64,000 nt of DNA from Desulfobacter vibrioformis DSM 8776 (lineage in GTDB: Bacteria; Desulfobacterota; Desulfobacteria; Desulfobacterales; Desulfobacteraceae). The notes under the pieces were generated by a model. That model searched no databases. It was not told the origin of the DNA and worked only from the letters and a program-made list of their open reading frames with translations. Shown here piece after piece: positions 9,729 to 18,341 of this stretch. Positions within the stretch are counted from its first letter, which is position 1. Each line of letters opens with the position of its first letter. The position numbers and the translations under genes are program-made. The stretch is from contig NZ_JQKJ01000018.1 of assembly GCF_000745975.1 (NCBI RefSeq), positions 41,924 through 105,923 of the forward strand, read 5' to 3'.

Positions 9729-10211
9729 TTAGAGCTTGTAGCCGATCATTCTTAAGAAGTCTTTGCGTTTTTTAATATCGTCCTGTGTTTCAACACCTTT
9801 GGAAGAAAAGCCGTCCACCACACCCAGAATGCCTCTTCCCTGGTCGGTCTGGGCCATGATCACCTGGGTGGGATTGGCTGTGGCGCAATGGATGCGCACC
9901 ACCTCGGGAACGGCCTGTATGGTATTCACGATGTTGACGGGGAACATTTCTTTCATGAAAATGATAAATGTATGGCCGGCTGACAGAGCCTGGGCGTTCG
10001 TTTTCGCAAGTTGCAGCATCTGTTCGTCCGTACCGGAATGACGGATCAGGCACTCCCCGGAAGCCTCACAGAACGCCACACCGAATTTTGCGTTGGGTAC
10101 GGTGCAGACAATATCCTCATGAATATCTTCAACGGTCTTGATGAAATGGGAATGGCCCAGAATAAAGTTGAACTCCTCGGGATTTTCTATGGTTACGCTG
10201 ATCAATTCCAT
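9729..10211 (-). CDS. Adenosine-specific kinase family protein (DUF355)
   Basis: The 160-residue sequence matches the small archaeal/bacterial family known from structural genomics as adenosine-specific kinase. Typical segments are NFILGHSHFIKTVEDIHE, KFGVAFCEASGECLIRHSG, FPVNIVNTIQAVPEVVRIHC and a C-terminal GILGVVDGFSSKGVE. It would phosphorylate adenosine or bind a nucleotide in the cytoplasm, but the assigned activity rests on few experiments. The 200-base gap 9529-9728 before it contains only an 11-bp tandem duplication (cgtccggggcg) near 9572. Confidence 0.85.
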   Translation of the reverse strand: MELISVTIENPEEFNFILGHSHFIKTVEDIHEDIVCTVPNAKFGVAFCEASGECLIRHSGTDEQMLQLAKTNAQALSAGHTFIIFMKEMFPVNIVNTIQAVPEVVRIHCATANPTQVIMAQTDQGRGILGVVDGFSSKGVETQDDIKKRKDFLRMIGYKL

Positions 10212-10258
10212 TATATGTCTCCTCCTCGGGATTGAGTGTTTTATTTTACCAGGAAGAA

Positions 10259-10324
10259 CACGAAGTTCACGAAGTTCACGAAGATTTTAGAGTACTATAC
10301 TTCGTGTTCTTCGTGAACTTCGTG
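10259..10324. repeat. Inverted array of six CACGAAG heptamers
   Basis: CACGAAG occurs at 10259, 10268 and 10277, and its complement CTTCGTG at 10300, 10309 and 10318. All units have a 9-base period and are symmetric about 10291-10292. The arms pair over 25 bases with one two-base mismatch. The element lies between the 3' end of the actin-fold ATPase gene and the adenosine-kinase-family gene. Confidence 0.9.
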
Positions 10325-10385
10325 GTATTAATCTGAAATCATCTTAACTTTATGACATTGCGTTGGGACCTTATTCGTCGGAATC

Positions 10386-12137
10386 TTATTCTAGTGAGAG
10401 CGCCCCCCATGACAGGTCAAAGGCCTGGTCGTTCTGCTCTAAATTGGTGATCATAAGGGACGGCATGATCCATGCCTGGCTGTCACTGCTCTGGGCCACC
10501 CGGATTACGGGGAATGCGGTCTGCCGGGCAATGGTTTTTACCGTAAGAAACCGGGTGCTGTTTTCCCCTGCCGGAAATCTGGTAAAGGCCAGGTGGTTGA
10601 CATTGTTGTGTTCTGCCGATTTCTTGTAATTTTCAAACTCTTCCATATTGTAGATCCGTCCGGGAAGCACTTCCATCTGGGAAGTGGTCCTGGTATCCGT
10701 GTCCATGGAAATATAATATTTGTGGTCATCCACACAGATTTCATACCCGTCATAAAGGGTGTATACATTGCCTAGAAGGGTAATCAGTTTTTCAAAATGG
10801 GAAATTTTCTTGGCATAACGCTCCCCTTCCTGGTTTTTACCCACATGCCGGTACTCGGCCATAAACAGGCAGTGCTCGGGCAAGAGCAGCAGTTCATCCT
10901 TATTAAACTCCTTGAGGATGTGTTTTTTAATGGCTTTTCTAACTTTTTCCGATTTGGTGGGACGGCCTGAAATCAGAAAATAGATGCCGGACAGATTTTT
11001 GTCCTTGCGCCATTTATTGAGCAAGGCTGCCTGTTTGCCGCATAACAGTTCCAGAAACCGTGAAAAATCCCTTTCAATGAACCGGTCATTATCCCACCAG
11101 GGCCCGGTTTCCTCCGGGGATCGGTTCTGGGCAAAGGTGTCTGAAAAATATTCCCCGGCCTTTCTTTCGGAAAAGGATTCCTTTCGATTCAGAGCGGTGG
11201 TGATGCCAAGGGCTGGGTCCTGGTAGGTATTGGCCAGAAGAACGCTGACATCTGTGGTCAGTCCGCCAATGTCAATGTGGCACACCACAAACTGAAGATT
11301 TTCGGCATTGGGGTCACGCTGGGCAGCCTGGGAAAAGATAAAGTCCACTTCCTTTAAATCCGGGAGCCGGTCTTTCTGGCCGGACAGGTCCCAGAACGGT
11401 AACTGCTTGATCAAGTTCAGGAAATAAAGTTCGCACGCCCCACTCTCATCTGCAGAAATATTGACAAATGTTTTGCGTAAATGTCTAATATCACTTGGAA
11501 ACAGGAATTTCCATTTCCGGTCCGAGGATAGGTTCATGCACACGGAATAGATGTTTTCCCTGTATCCGTTTCTTAAATTTTCAATGAACAGGTCCGGTAC
11601 CGTAACCCGAATTTCGGTGATCACCGGAATGGCCGGGCCGTTCCAGGGCCGATCTTTGTTCGGCTCGGTGATGTACCTGAAACTGTGTTCAAGAATTTTT
11701 TTAATGTAGAGCTTGAACTGGGGAACATCGCCCCTGTAGGCGGCAAATTTGGAGGCAAATTCATATTTGGCGCTCTTGACAATCTGGCTTGAGCTGACAT
11801 GCTCTTCACCCATATTGGGCACAAAGGCAAAGTCCCGCTCATCACCCGAAGGCGGATTGATAAAGGCCGAAGGAAAGCCGCCCTGGGCATCGGAGTCGCC
11901 ATGGACCACATACTGCCATGAGTCGGTGATCTTATCCCGGCCAAAGCTGCAGGGCCAGCACAAAACACTGGTCCGGTAGGATCCGAAATCAATGAAAAGA
12001 ATATATTCCTCGTGGTTTTGGATGTCCCTTGGGGTGCGGCCGGCAATGGTTTCATAGTAAAGTTTGCCGTCATCCTCCAGCTCCAGCTGGAACTGGTCCA
12101 CTTCCTTTTTTTTGCGTTTGAACAGGTTAAACCACAT
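10386..12137 (-). CDS. Actin/Hsp70-fold ATPase-like protein of an unrecognised three-gene module
   Basis: This 583-residue protein has three motifs of the actin-Hsp70-sugar kinase fold: phosphate-1 FIDFGSYRTSV near residue 50, phosphate-2 HIDIGGLTTDVSVL near 288, and an adenosine-like LISGRPTKSEKV near 390. I chose ATG at 12137 because AGAGG lies 9 bases upstream; longer starts sit on that site. The start overlaps the stop of the P-loop gene by 11 bases, so translation is probably coupled. The N-terminus is basic (MWFNLFKRKKK) with no membrane helix. The overall architecture recalls SrfB-type proteins, but this one is much shorter and I cannot assign a function. Confidence 0.75.
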   Translation of the reverse strand: MWFNLFKRKKKEVDQFQLELEDDGKLYYETIAGRTPRDIQNHEEYILFIDFGSYRTSVLCWPCSFGRDKITDSWQYVVHGDSDAQGGFPSAFINPPSGDERDFAFVPNMGEEHVSSSQIVKSAKYEFASKFAAYRGDVPQFKLYIKKILEHSFRYITEPNKDRPWNGPAIPVITEIRVTVPDLFIENLRNGYRENIYSVCMNLSSDRKWKFLFPSDIRHLRKTFVNISADESGACELYFLNLIKQLPFWDLSGQKDRLPDLKEVDFIFSQAAQRDPNAENLQFVVCHIDIGGLTTDVSVLLANTYQDPALGITTALNRKESFSERKAGEYFSDTFAQNRSPEETGPWWDNDRFIERDFSRFLELLCGKQAALLNKWRKDKNLSGIYFLISGRPTKSEKVRKAIKKHILKEFNKDELLLLPEHCLFMAEYRHVGKNQEGERYAKKISHFEKLITLLGNVYTLYDGYEICVDDHKYYISMDTDTRTTSQMEVLPGRIYNMEEFENYKKSAEHNNVNHLAFTRFPAGENSTRFLTVKTIARQTAFPVIRVAQSSDSQAWIMPSLMITNLEQNDQAFDLSWGALSLE

Positions 12138-13632
12138 GCTGGGCATCCTCTTTAATACGTCTTTCAACAAGGGTGAAATCGCCGCGCACCAACATGTTGG
12201 GAACGTAAAATTCCGCCATGTTCATGATGATGTGGGGTAAATCCTTTTCCATTGCACTTAAAAATCCTTTGTTGGCCGAGTCCAGGCGCTGCTGCATGTT
12301 TTTCCACAATACATCGGAAATGGCCTGGCTTTTTGGGGTGTTGGCCAGAAACTGGTCCAGGTACTGGGTGAATATGGTGTTCCAGAACGTTTTGTGGTCC
12401 TGAATCACCCCCTCTTCGTTGTATTTGATCTCCCGGTCAAAAAAGTGCCGCAGGCTTTGGTAAGTATCGTTGAGAATAGCTTTGCGCATGCACTCCTTGA
12501 CTTCGGCCACCTCATCATAACTTTCAATTTCATAGAGCAGGTCAACGGCCTGGGTGTGTATCTTTTCAGCCTTCCTGATCCAGGGCATCAGAAACATATT
12601 GTCAAGGGCGTCTCTGATATTGGAGGTGGTGCAGATATCGCCGAGCATCTGCCTGGACCAGGCAATACCGCCATCCTTTTTGATCTCGTCTTTGATTTCA
12701 CGCAAGCTTTTGTACCGGGACAGATTGCGTATCCAGGTATCCACATGGGGGCCGGGGGATATAAAGTTCACCGGGTATTCGCTGTTGCAGGGGTTGATTA
12801 GCTGTACCACGCTTTCAAAGGCTTTATAGCTTTTGAAATCACTTTCAAGATCCTGTTCCACATTGGTGTTGCCGCAATAGCTTGCCACGGCACTGTCCCC
12901 CTGCAGGGACAGGATCAACGGCAGTTTCTGATACGCATGGGTGGTTTCCAGCACCGTGCGGTATTTTTTCAGGATGGCATCCAGGGGGTGGCCCGGGGGA
13001 ATGGCGATTTTGTGCTGGAAACAGGCCACAAGAATGCCCGGATAGCGCTCCAGGCAGTCCAGCATATTGGCCTGGAATTTTTCATGGCGCTCCTTCTGGA
13101 ACGCAATGGCGTCCGCACCCTCTTTAATGCCCGGATATTCAATGGCCGGCAATGTCATGGGGGTCTGGTCTTCGGGCACAGCCACCCGGATGAGATAATC
13201 ATCCGGTTCTGCCCCGGAGGAGAGATCATACAGCCGGTTAAACTGCCCTTGGGTCAACCGGTCCCGGATCACAGTGCCCGTGGAAATGCTGATCTGGCTG
13301 ACCACCACCTCGTCGGTCCAGGATACCGGTTCCACAAGGCAGGGAACTGCCGTATTTTCCGAGGTGTTGCGCTGCTTAACCGCAAACAGCCCACGAAGGG
13401 TGTCATTGTCAAACAGATCCAGAAGATAACTGGTCTTAAAGGATTTATCCGTGCCCGTAATGTGGACATATACGGGCATATCCGTGTCCGGTGCCGTTTT
13501 CAGGCATAGTTGACAGCGGTCAATGACTTTGCCCACCCGCTCTGCCTGCCGGGCCGGCAAGCCGGCAAGCTGCTGGACAACCGCCTTGATTGTGTTCTGG
13601 ATTTTCAAAAGCCGGTCTGTGTTATCAAACAT
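12127..13632 (-). CDS. P-loop protein with degenerate Walker A, dynamin/SrfC-like, unknown function
   Basis: This 501-residue protein has HITGTDKSFKTSYLLDLF at residues 57-74. It resembles a Walker A motif, with Phe in place of the usual Gly before Lys. TSENTAVPCLVEP near 90-102 could act as switch I, and LPAIEYPGIKEG may stand in for DxxG. This layout is like large dynamin-type GTPases, although nucleotide hydrolysis is uncertain. The C-terminal half is helical with no clear motif. It is the middle gene of the module, 49 bases after the membrane gene and overlapping the actin-fold gene. Confidence 0.7.
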   Translation of the reverse strand: MFDNTDRLLKIQNTIKAVVQQLAGLPARQAERVGKVIDRCQLCLKTAPDTDMPVYVHITGTDKSFKTSYLLDLFDNDTLRGLFAVKQRNTSENTAVPCLVEPVSWTDEVVVSQISISTGTVIRDRLTQGQFNRLYDLSSGAEPDDYLIRVAVPEDQTPMTLPAIEYPGIKEGADAIAFQKERHEKFQANMLDCLERYPGILVACFQHKIAIPPGHPLDAILKKYRTVLETTHAYQKLPLILSLQGDSAVASYCGNTNVEQDLESDFKSYKAFESVVQLINPCNSEYPVNFISPGPHVDTWIRNLSRYKSLREIKDEIKKDGGIAWSRQMLGDICTTSNIRDALDNMFLMPWIRKAEKIHTQAVDLLYEIESYDEVAEVKECMRKAILNDTYQSLRHFFDREIKYNEEGVIQDHKTFWNTIFTQYLDQFLANTPKSQAISDVLWKNMQQRLDSANKGFLSAMEKDLPHIIMNMAEFYVPNMLVRGDFTLVERRIKEDAQHVV

Positions 13633-13681
13633 ATGTTTAAATAAAACTCCTTGATGCTGATTTCGTAAAACTACTTGATTT

Positions 13682-15559
13682 TTAAGGGATCTTTACAATC
13701 TGATAATTTCCGTCCTTGGCCTTTACGATTTTAAGCTCGGTGTCGTTGGTCTCAATGGTCATGTCCTTGATATCATGACGGAAACATAAAATTATGCTAT
13801 CCTTGGATACCATAAAAGTAAAGGGGTTGAATAGGTTGACACTGGCTTTCTCAAAGGTGGTGGAAGTGCCGTCCTTAAACGTTGCCTTAAAGCTGTCCAA
13901 GGGTTCAAACAAGCGAATAATATTGGTTGTGCCGGGTGTAATGGTCACGGATTGAACCGAGAAACTGTCGTCCTTGGAGAGCTGGATCAGTGTTGTGTTG
14001 AACTGGATAGGGTCTCGTTTTAGGGAAACATTTGCCTCCTGTTCAAAGGATGATTTGGTAATCAGGTTGGACAGCACCAGGCTTGTGATGGGGTCATTGG
14101 TCTGGATGCCGTATTTTCCCTTTGCATCCCCCATGAGCAGTTCCCGGTGAACGCTGATCTTGATCCGTCCCTGGGACAGCCTGGAAAGGCCCAGGGTGTT
14201 GATCCGATCTTGAATGATACCCAGCTGGTTGGTCTGGCCGGTCTCAGTACTAAAATAGGTCAGGGCGCGGTTCGACATTTTCAGCTTCCCTGCCTGGCTG
14301 TCATCTAAGGCATACCAGGCCATGTCCGAAGGCAGCCCCTTGTCCGCCAGCACCAGGTGTCCGATGCGTTTGGGCACCAGGGTGGCGCTGTTCTGGTGGA
14401 AGAAGGCTGCAAAGTCGAGATTGCCGGAACTGTTGGTCCGGGTGAGCAGGTACCAGGATTTACCGTCAAGTTTTGTGTCAATACGAAGGGGGGTAAAGGT
14501 GTATACATTTTCCAGAAAGCCCTTCATCTTGTAACTGATGCGGTCACTGGCCATGAGTTCTGCAAAGGCATTTTCATCCCGGATTTTTTTAAAATCCTGG
14601 TAGGAGATCATGTTCTGTTTCATATAATTGGAGATTTCAGTGTGCCTGATGTTTAAGTCTCCGACCTTGAAATAAAAAATATTGGAGGCATATCCGGATT
14701 GCAGGGTTGAATAAATCCGTGACAGGCGCATGAATTCCGTGCCTGCCAGAATCTGCCTGCGGGCGCTGGTCAATTTTTCAACCTGACGGTTATAATTGAA
14801 GTATACAAACAGGATCAGCCTGTTGCCCCGATTCATGTCCTGCTCACCTTCCTGACGGTAATCGGGCAGGGTCATGGTATGAAGCATGGACGAGACATAT
14901 TCGGTTTTTAAAAGTTTTTTAGCCACATCTTTCTGTTCCGGCTCTCCGTCATGGAGCCAGGCATGTAAATCGGGAAATACGGATTGGTAAAAGCGCATTT
15001 CCGGGCCGGTATCCTGGCCAATGCTGCTGAGAAAAGAAATGTTTTTCAACAGGTGACCATATTTGAATCCGGCCAGAACGGTCAGGGAAATAAGCAGAAC
15101 AGCGGTAATCCAGGGGAACCAGCGCTGTTTCATTTTGCTGATGCCTTTTTGTTTCTGGAGTAACGAAAGCAGGGCTGTTATACGCTCCTTGCCCATATAG
15201 GTGTCATTATGCACCACGTTTCCCCCGTAAGCCACAAGGCTTCTCTTTTTATCCGGAGACCGGAAAAAGGCCCAGGCATAACCGATATTGTCGCCCCTGG
15301 CAACACGGACGGTCAGATAATCCACCAGGGCTTTACGTTCAGCGCCGCTGAGTTTATTAAAGGATACGGGGGTCATGTCCGGGTCAAGCTCAATCTTCCC
15401 ATTCACCGGAATAATCCGGATTTCCATGTGAGGGCCAATACTCTGGTAGCGCCGGACATCCTGGAAAAAAGTGCATGCCGAAGGGATCTGTGCTTCGTAG
15501 ATTAATGGACTGTCACTGACCTTTTTAATTGTCAGTTCAAACTCATTTAAACGTCCCAT
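13682..15559 (-). CDS. Single-pass membrane protein of the three-gene NTPase module
   Basis: This 625-residue protein has a cytoplasmic domain of about 145 residues, a membrane helix (WFPWITAVLLISLTVLAG) around 147-165, and about 450 residues that would lie outside the cytoplasmic membrane. The large domain has few cysteines and many beta-type segments. I know no family for it. As first gene it may anchor the P-loop and actin-fold partners or carry a signal across the membrane. The 263-base gap 15560-15822 upstream is shared with the divergent flavoprotein gene and shows no strong promoter. Confidence 0.7.
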   Translation of the reverse strand: MGRLNEFELTIKKVSDSPLIYEAQIPSACTFFQDVRRYQSIGPHMEIRIIPVNGKIELDPDMTPVSFNKLSGAERKALVDYLTVRVARGDNIGYAWAFFRSPDKKRSLVAYGGNVVHNDTYMGKERITALLSLLQKQKGISKMKQRWFPWITAVLLISLTVLAGFKYGHLLKNISFLSSIGQDTGPEMRFYQSVFPDLHAWLHDGEPEQKDVAKKLLKTEYVSSMLHTMTLPDYRQEGEQDMNRGNRLILFVYFNYNRQVEKLTSARRQILAGTEFMRLSRIYSTLQSGYASNIFYFKVGDLNIRHTEISNYMKQNMISYQDFKKIRDENAFAELMASDRISYKMKGFLENVYTFTPLRIDTKLDGKSWYLLTRTNSSGNLDFAAFFHQNSATLVPKRIGHLVLADKGLPSDMAWYALDDSQAGKLKMSNRALTYFSTETGQTNQLGIIQDRINTLGLSRLSQGRIKISVHRELLMGDAKGKYGIQTNDPITSLVLSNLITKSSFEQEANVSLKRDPIQFNTTLIQLSKDDSFSVQSVTITPGTTNIIRLFEPLDSFKATFKDGTSTTFEKASVNLFNPFTFMVSKDSIILCFRHDIKDMTIETNDTELKIVKAKDGNYQIVKIP

Positions 15560-15822
15560 ATGGGGTAATTCTCCTTAAGCTGTATCCGTATTCTTTTTTG
15601 CCGCATCCTTTTATCATTACCATCATGATAAAGCAAAAAAACATATCATATAAGTGGCTGAAAAAACAGAGCCGGGAAAAGGAAAAAATGATTTCAGATC
15701 CGTCTGTCCTCCATGATTGGTGTCTTTAATTCCATTGATTTTTCAATTCCAAAGGCGCATAACCTTTTTGGGGGCCTGTTCACTCCACTAAAGCGTGAAA
15801 AATTAATGACATTTAAAAAATT

Positions 15823-16893
15823 ATGGAAGAAGTTGAGACAATAATTATCGGGGCAGGATTAAGCGGGGTTGCCTGTGCTGCCCGGCTTGTGGCGCAAAAT
15901 AGATCCGTACTTGTTCTGGAAGCCAGGTCCAGGATAGGAGGCAGAATTTTATGCCCGGAACACCAGGATTTTTTTGCAGACTTAGGCCCCTCCTGGTTCT
16001 GGCCCATGGTCAACCCGGAAGTGTCTGCCCTGGTACAGGATCTGGGGGTAAAAAGCTATCCCCAGTTCGAACAGGGACTTGCATTGTTTGAAACCAAAGA
16101 CGGCCATGTCCAGACCGTGTCCGGCTGCCCCATGGAACCGCCTGCCTTCCGCCTTGAAGGCGGCATGATGGCCCTTGTCAAGGGACTTTTGGCCCGGGGC
16201 GGTGAAAATTGCATCCGCCTGGACCACCCGGTCTGTGAAATCCGGCGCCTGGACCATGGGTGCAGGGTTTCGGTGGGACATCTTGACCAGCCGCCCAGGT
16301 GTGAACTTACGGCTTCCAATGTGATTCTTGCCCTGCCTCCCAGGCTTGCGGCCGGGTCCATTCTGTTTACCCCGGACCTTTCCTATGACCTGTCCCAGGC
16401 CATGCTTAAGGCATCCACCTGGATGGCCGGACATGCCAAATTTTTTGCCCTGTATGACCGGGCCTCCTGGCGCAGGCTGGGGCTTTCCGGCCAGGCCTTT
16501 AGCCAGCGTGGCCCCCTTGGGGAAATCCATGACGGGTCCGGTGCCGGTGACACCCCCTATGGCCTTACAGGCTTTGCCGGCATTCCTGCCCTGAGAAGAA
16601 AGGACGAAAAGACCATGTCCCGGGACATTCTTGCCCAGCTTGCGCAGCTTTTCGGATCCGGTGCGGCACAGCCCCTGGCCCTTTATTACCAGGACTGGGC
16701 CACAGAAGCGTTTACAGCCACGGAATACGACAAAAGATCCTGCCACAATCATCCTGAATTTTACCCGCCCGGCGGCAGAACAAGTATCTGGAACAATACA
16801 CTTCACTTTGCAGGCACCGAAACCGCAGGACAGTTCGGCGGCTACCTTGAAGGGGCCCTTGTCAGCGCCCGGCGTGCTGCTGCGGCAGTATGA
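15823..16893 (+). CDS. Flavin-dependent amine oxidase family protein
   Basis: This 356-residue protein opens with ETIIIGAGLSGVACAARL, followed by an acidic strand end and ARSRIGGRI, the FAD-binding pattern of monoamine oxidases. Near the C-terminus, LHFAGTETAGQFGGYLEGALVSARRAA is the second FAD contact typical of the family. It is shorter than eukaryotic MAO (about 450 or more residues) but within the bacterial range. It has no leader peptide, so it is likely cytoplasmic. Substrate is unknown. It is monocistronic and divergent from the NTPase module. Confidence 0.85.
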   Translation: MEEVETIIIGAGLSGVACAARLVAQNRSVLVLEARSRIGGRILCPEHQDFFADLGPSWFWPMVNPEVSALVQDLGVKSYPQFEQGLALFETKDGHVQTVSGCPMEPPAFRLEGGMMALVKGLLARGGENCIRLDHPVCEIRRLDHGCRVSVGHLDQPPRCELTASNVILALPPRLAAGSILFTPDLSYDLSQAMLKASTWMAGHAKFFALYDRASWRRLGLSGQAFSQRGPLGEIHDGSGAGDTPYGLTGFAGIPALRRKDEKTMSRDILAQLAQLFGSGAAQPLALYYQDWATEAFTATEYDKRSCHNHPEFYPPGGRTSIWNNTLHFAGTETAGQFGGYLEGALVSARRAAAAV

Positions 16894-17157
16894 GAATAGC
16901 CTTATTACTCAAGAGATTGTGCTCAATATTTGATCTGAAAAAAACGTAAATTTTTCTCGTGTTTTTTGAAAACAAAGCATAACCTTGTTTTCGGTAAATA
17001 CTTCTGATATTGTTATTCAGTTTAAACGGAACGTACAATTGTTAATGAACTGCTGGAAAGATCTTAACTAATAGGATGCAGCCAGCGGAGTTGATAACGT
17101 GGCGGCTGCAATTGGCCTATGCCAAGATTTTAGTATTTATAAACTGACAATTGATGG

Positions 17158-18327
17158 ATGATGGAAACAAAAATGAAGGATCGCATCTATTTTTTACTTG
17201 TAGACGACCAGCAGCTGATATTGACCTTGGCTTCGCGTATCTTAAAAAATAACGGGTATAAACACATCATACAGGCCTCCAATGGTGCGGTCGCTTTAAA
17301 CAAGATCAAAAAATCACCTATGATTAACGTGATTGTTACGGATTGGAATATGCCGAACATGAACGGCATTGAGTTGTTGATGGCAATAAGAAACGACCCT
17401 AATTATTTTAATATTTCCGTTTTGATGCTGTCTGAAGAAATGTCCGACGATAAAATTTTTTATGCCATTGAAGAAGGGGTTGATGCTTACCTGGAAAAGC
17501 CTTTTTCCGAAGATAAATTTATAGCGACTATCAATAAAGTATTACAAAAGGATCTTGATCCGGATCCCATTAAGTACAAACTGCAAAAGCTGACGGCTAT
17601 GAGTTTACGGAAAAAAGTCAATGAGACGATTGACTACAGCAAATCACTCTTGCAGGAATATGGAAATAATATTGATGTTTATCTTATTTTAAGTGATTGC
17701 TATCTTAGCACAAGAGACTATGAAAACGCCGAAGAATGCTTACATAAGGTCTTAAAAATTAACAAAAAGAGCAGTAAAGCATACCATATGCTGGGCCAGA
17801 TAAGTATGAAACAGTTTGAATACGAAAAAGCCCTTTCCTATATGGAAATGGCCTATTCAATAAATCCCTTAAACACGGATGCCGTTATCAGCATTGGTAA
17901 TATCTATCTTAAAATGGGAAAGATAAAGGAGGCATCTGAAACATTCAGCAACCTTCAAGTCGACACGCTTACGAATAGAAATTATACCAGCATTGGAGCG
18001 GCATATCTCGGGGCCGGAAATCTTGAAAAAGCCAGCCAATATTTACAAAGTGCCAAAGCGCCTGTACTAGAATCAATTGCTGTTTTTAACAAATATGCGC
18101 TTGAACTTAAAAAGCAGGGGGAATATGAAGCAGCCACAGACCAGTATCAGAAATGTTTGAAAATTGATCCGTTAAATCATATCCTCCTGCTAAACACGGC
18201 TGTATGTTATTTTGAAAAAAAAAATTACGCTGAAGCGACAAGCCTCTTGGAAAAATGTCTTAAAATAGACCCCCAGTTCAATGATGCCGCCCGACTGCTA
18301 AACCATATTAAAAAGATGAAAAGGTGA
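17158..18327 (+). CDS. Response regulator receiver with C-terminal TPR repeats
   Basis: This 389-residue protein has an N-terminal CheY-like receiver with acidic pair D16/D17, phospho-acceptor D62 (VTDWNMPNMNG) and K114 in EKPF, all intact. Residues 150-389 are tetratricopeptide repeats (YENAEECLHKVLKINKKSSKAY, YEKALSYMEMAYSINP and more), which bind partner proteins rather than DNA. Two adjacent ATGs (17158 and 17161) make the exact start uncertain. The 264-base gap before it contains an imperfect GCAGCC/GGCTGC stem around 17077-17108. It is convergent with the DUF342 gene and is probably part of a local signalling set. Confidence 0.88.
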   Translation: MMETKMKDRIYFLLVDDQQLILTLASRILKNNGYKHIIQASNGAVALNKIKKSPMINVIVTDWNMPNMNGIELLMAIRNDPNYFNISVLMLSEEMSDDKIFYAIEEGVDAYLEKPFSEDKFIATINKVLQKDLDPDPIKYKLQKLTAMSLRKKVNETIDYSKSLLQEYGNNIDVYLILSDCYLSTRDYENAEECLHKVLKINKKSSKAYHMLGQISMKQFEYEKALSYMEMAYSINPLNTDAVISIGNIYLKMGKIKEASETFSNLQVDTLTNRNYTSIGAAYLGAGNLEKASQYLQSAKAPVLESIAVFNKYALELKKQGEYEAATDQYQKCLKIDPLNHILLLNTAVCYFEKKNYAEATSLLEKCLKIDPQFNDAARLLNHIKKMKR

Positions 18328-18341
18328 AAAGAAGGTCAGCT

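Noticed and set aside
15982..16806. 274-residue minus-strand frame opposite the amine oxidase gene
   Set aside because: The plus strand encodes a clear FAD-binding protein and the minus translation is rich in Gly, Pro and His without a domain.
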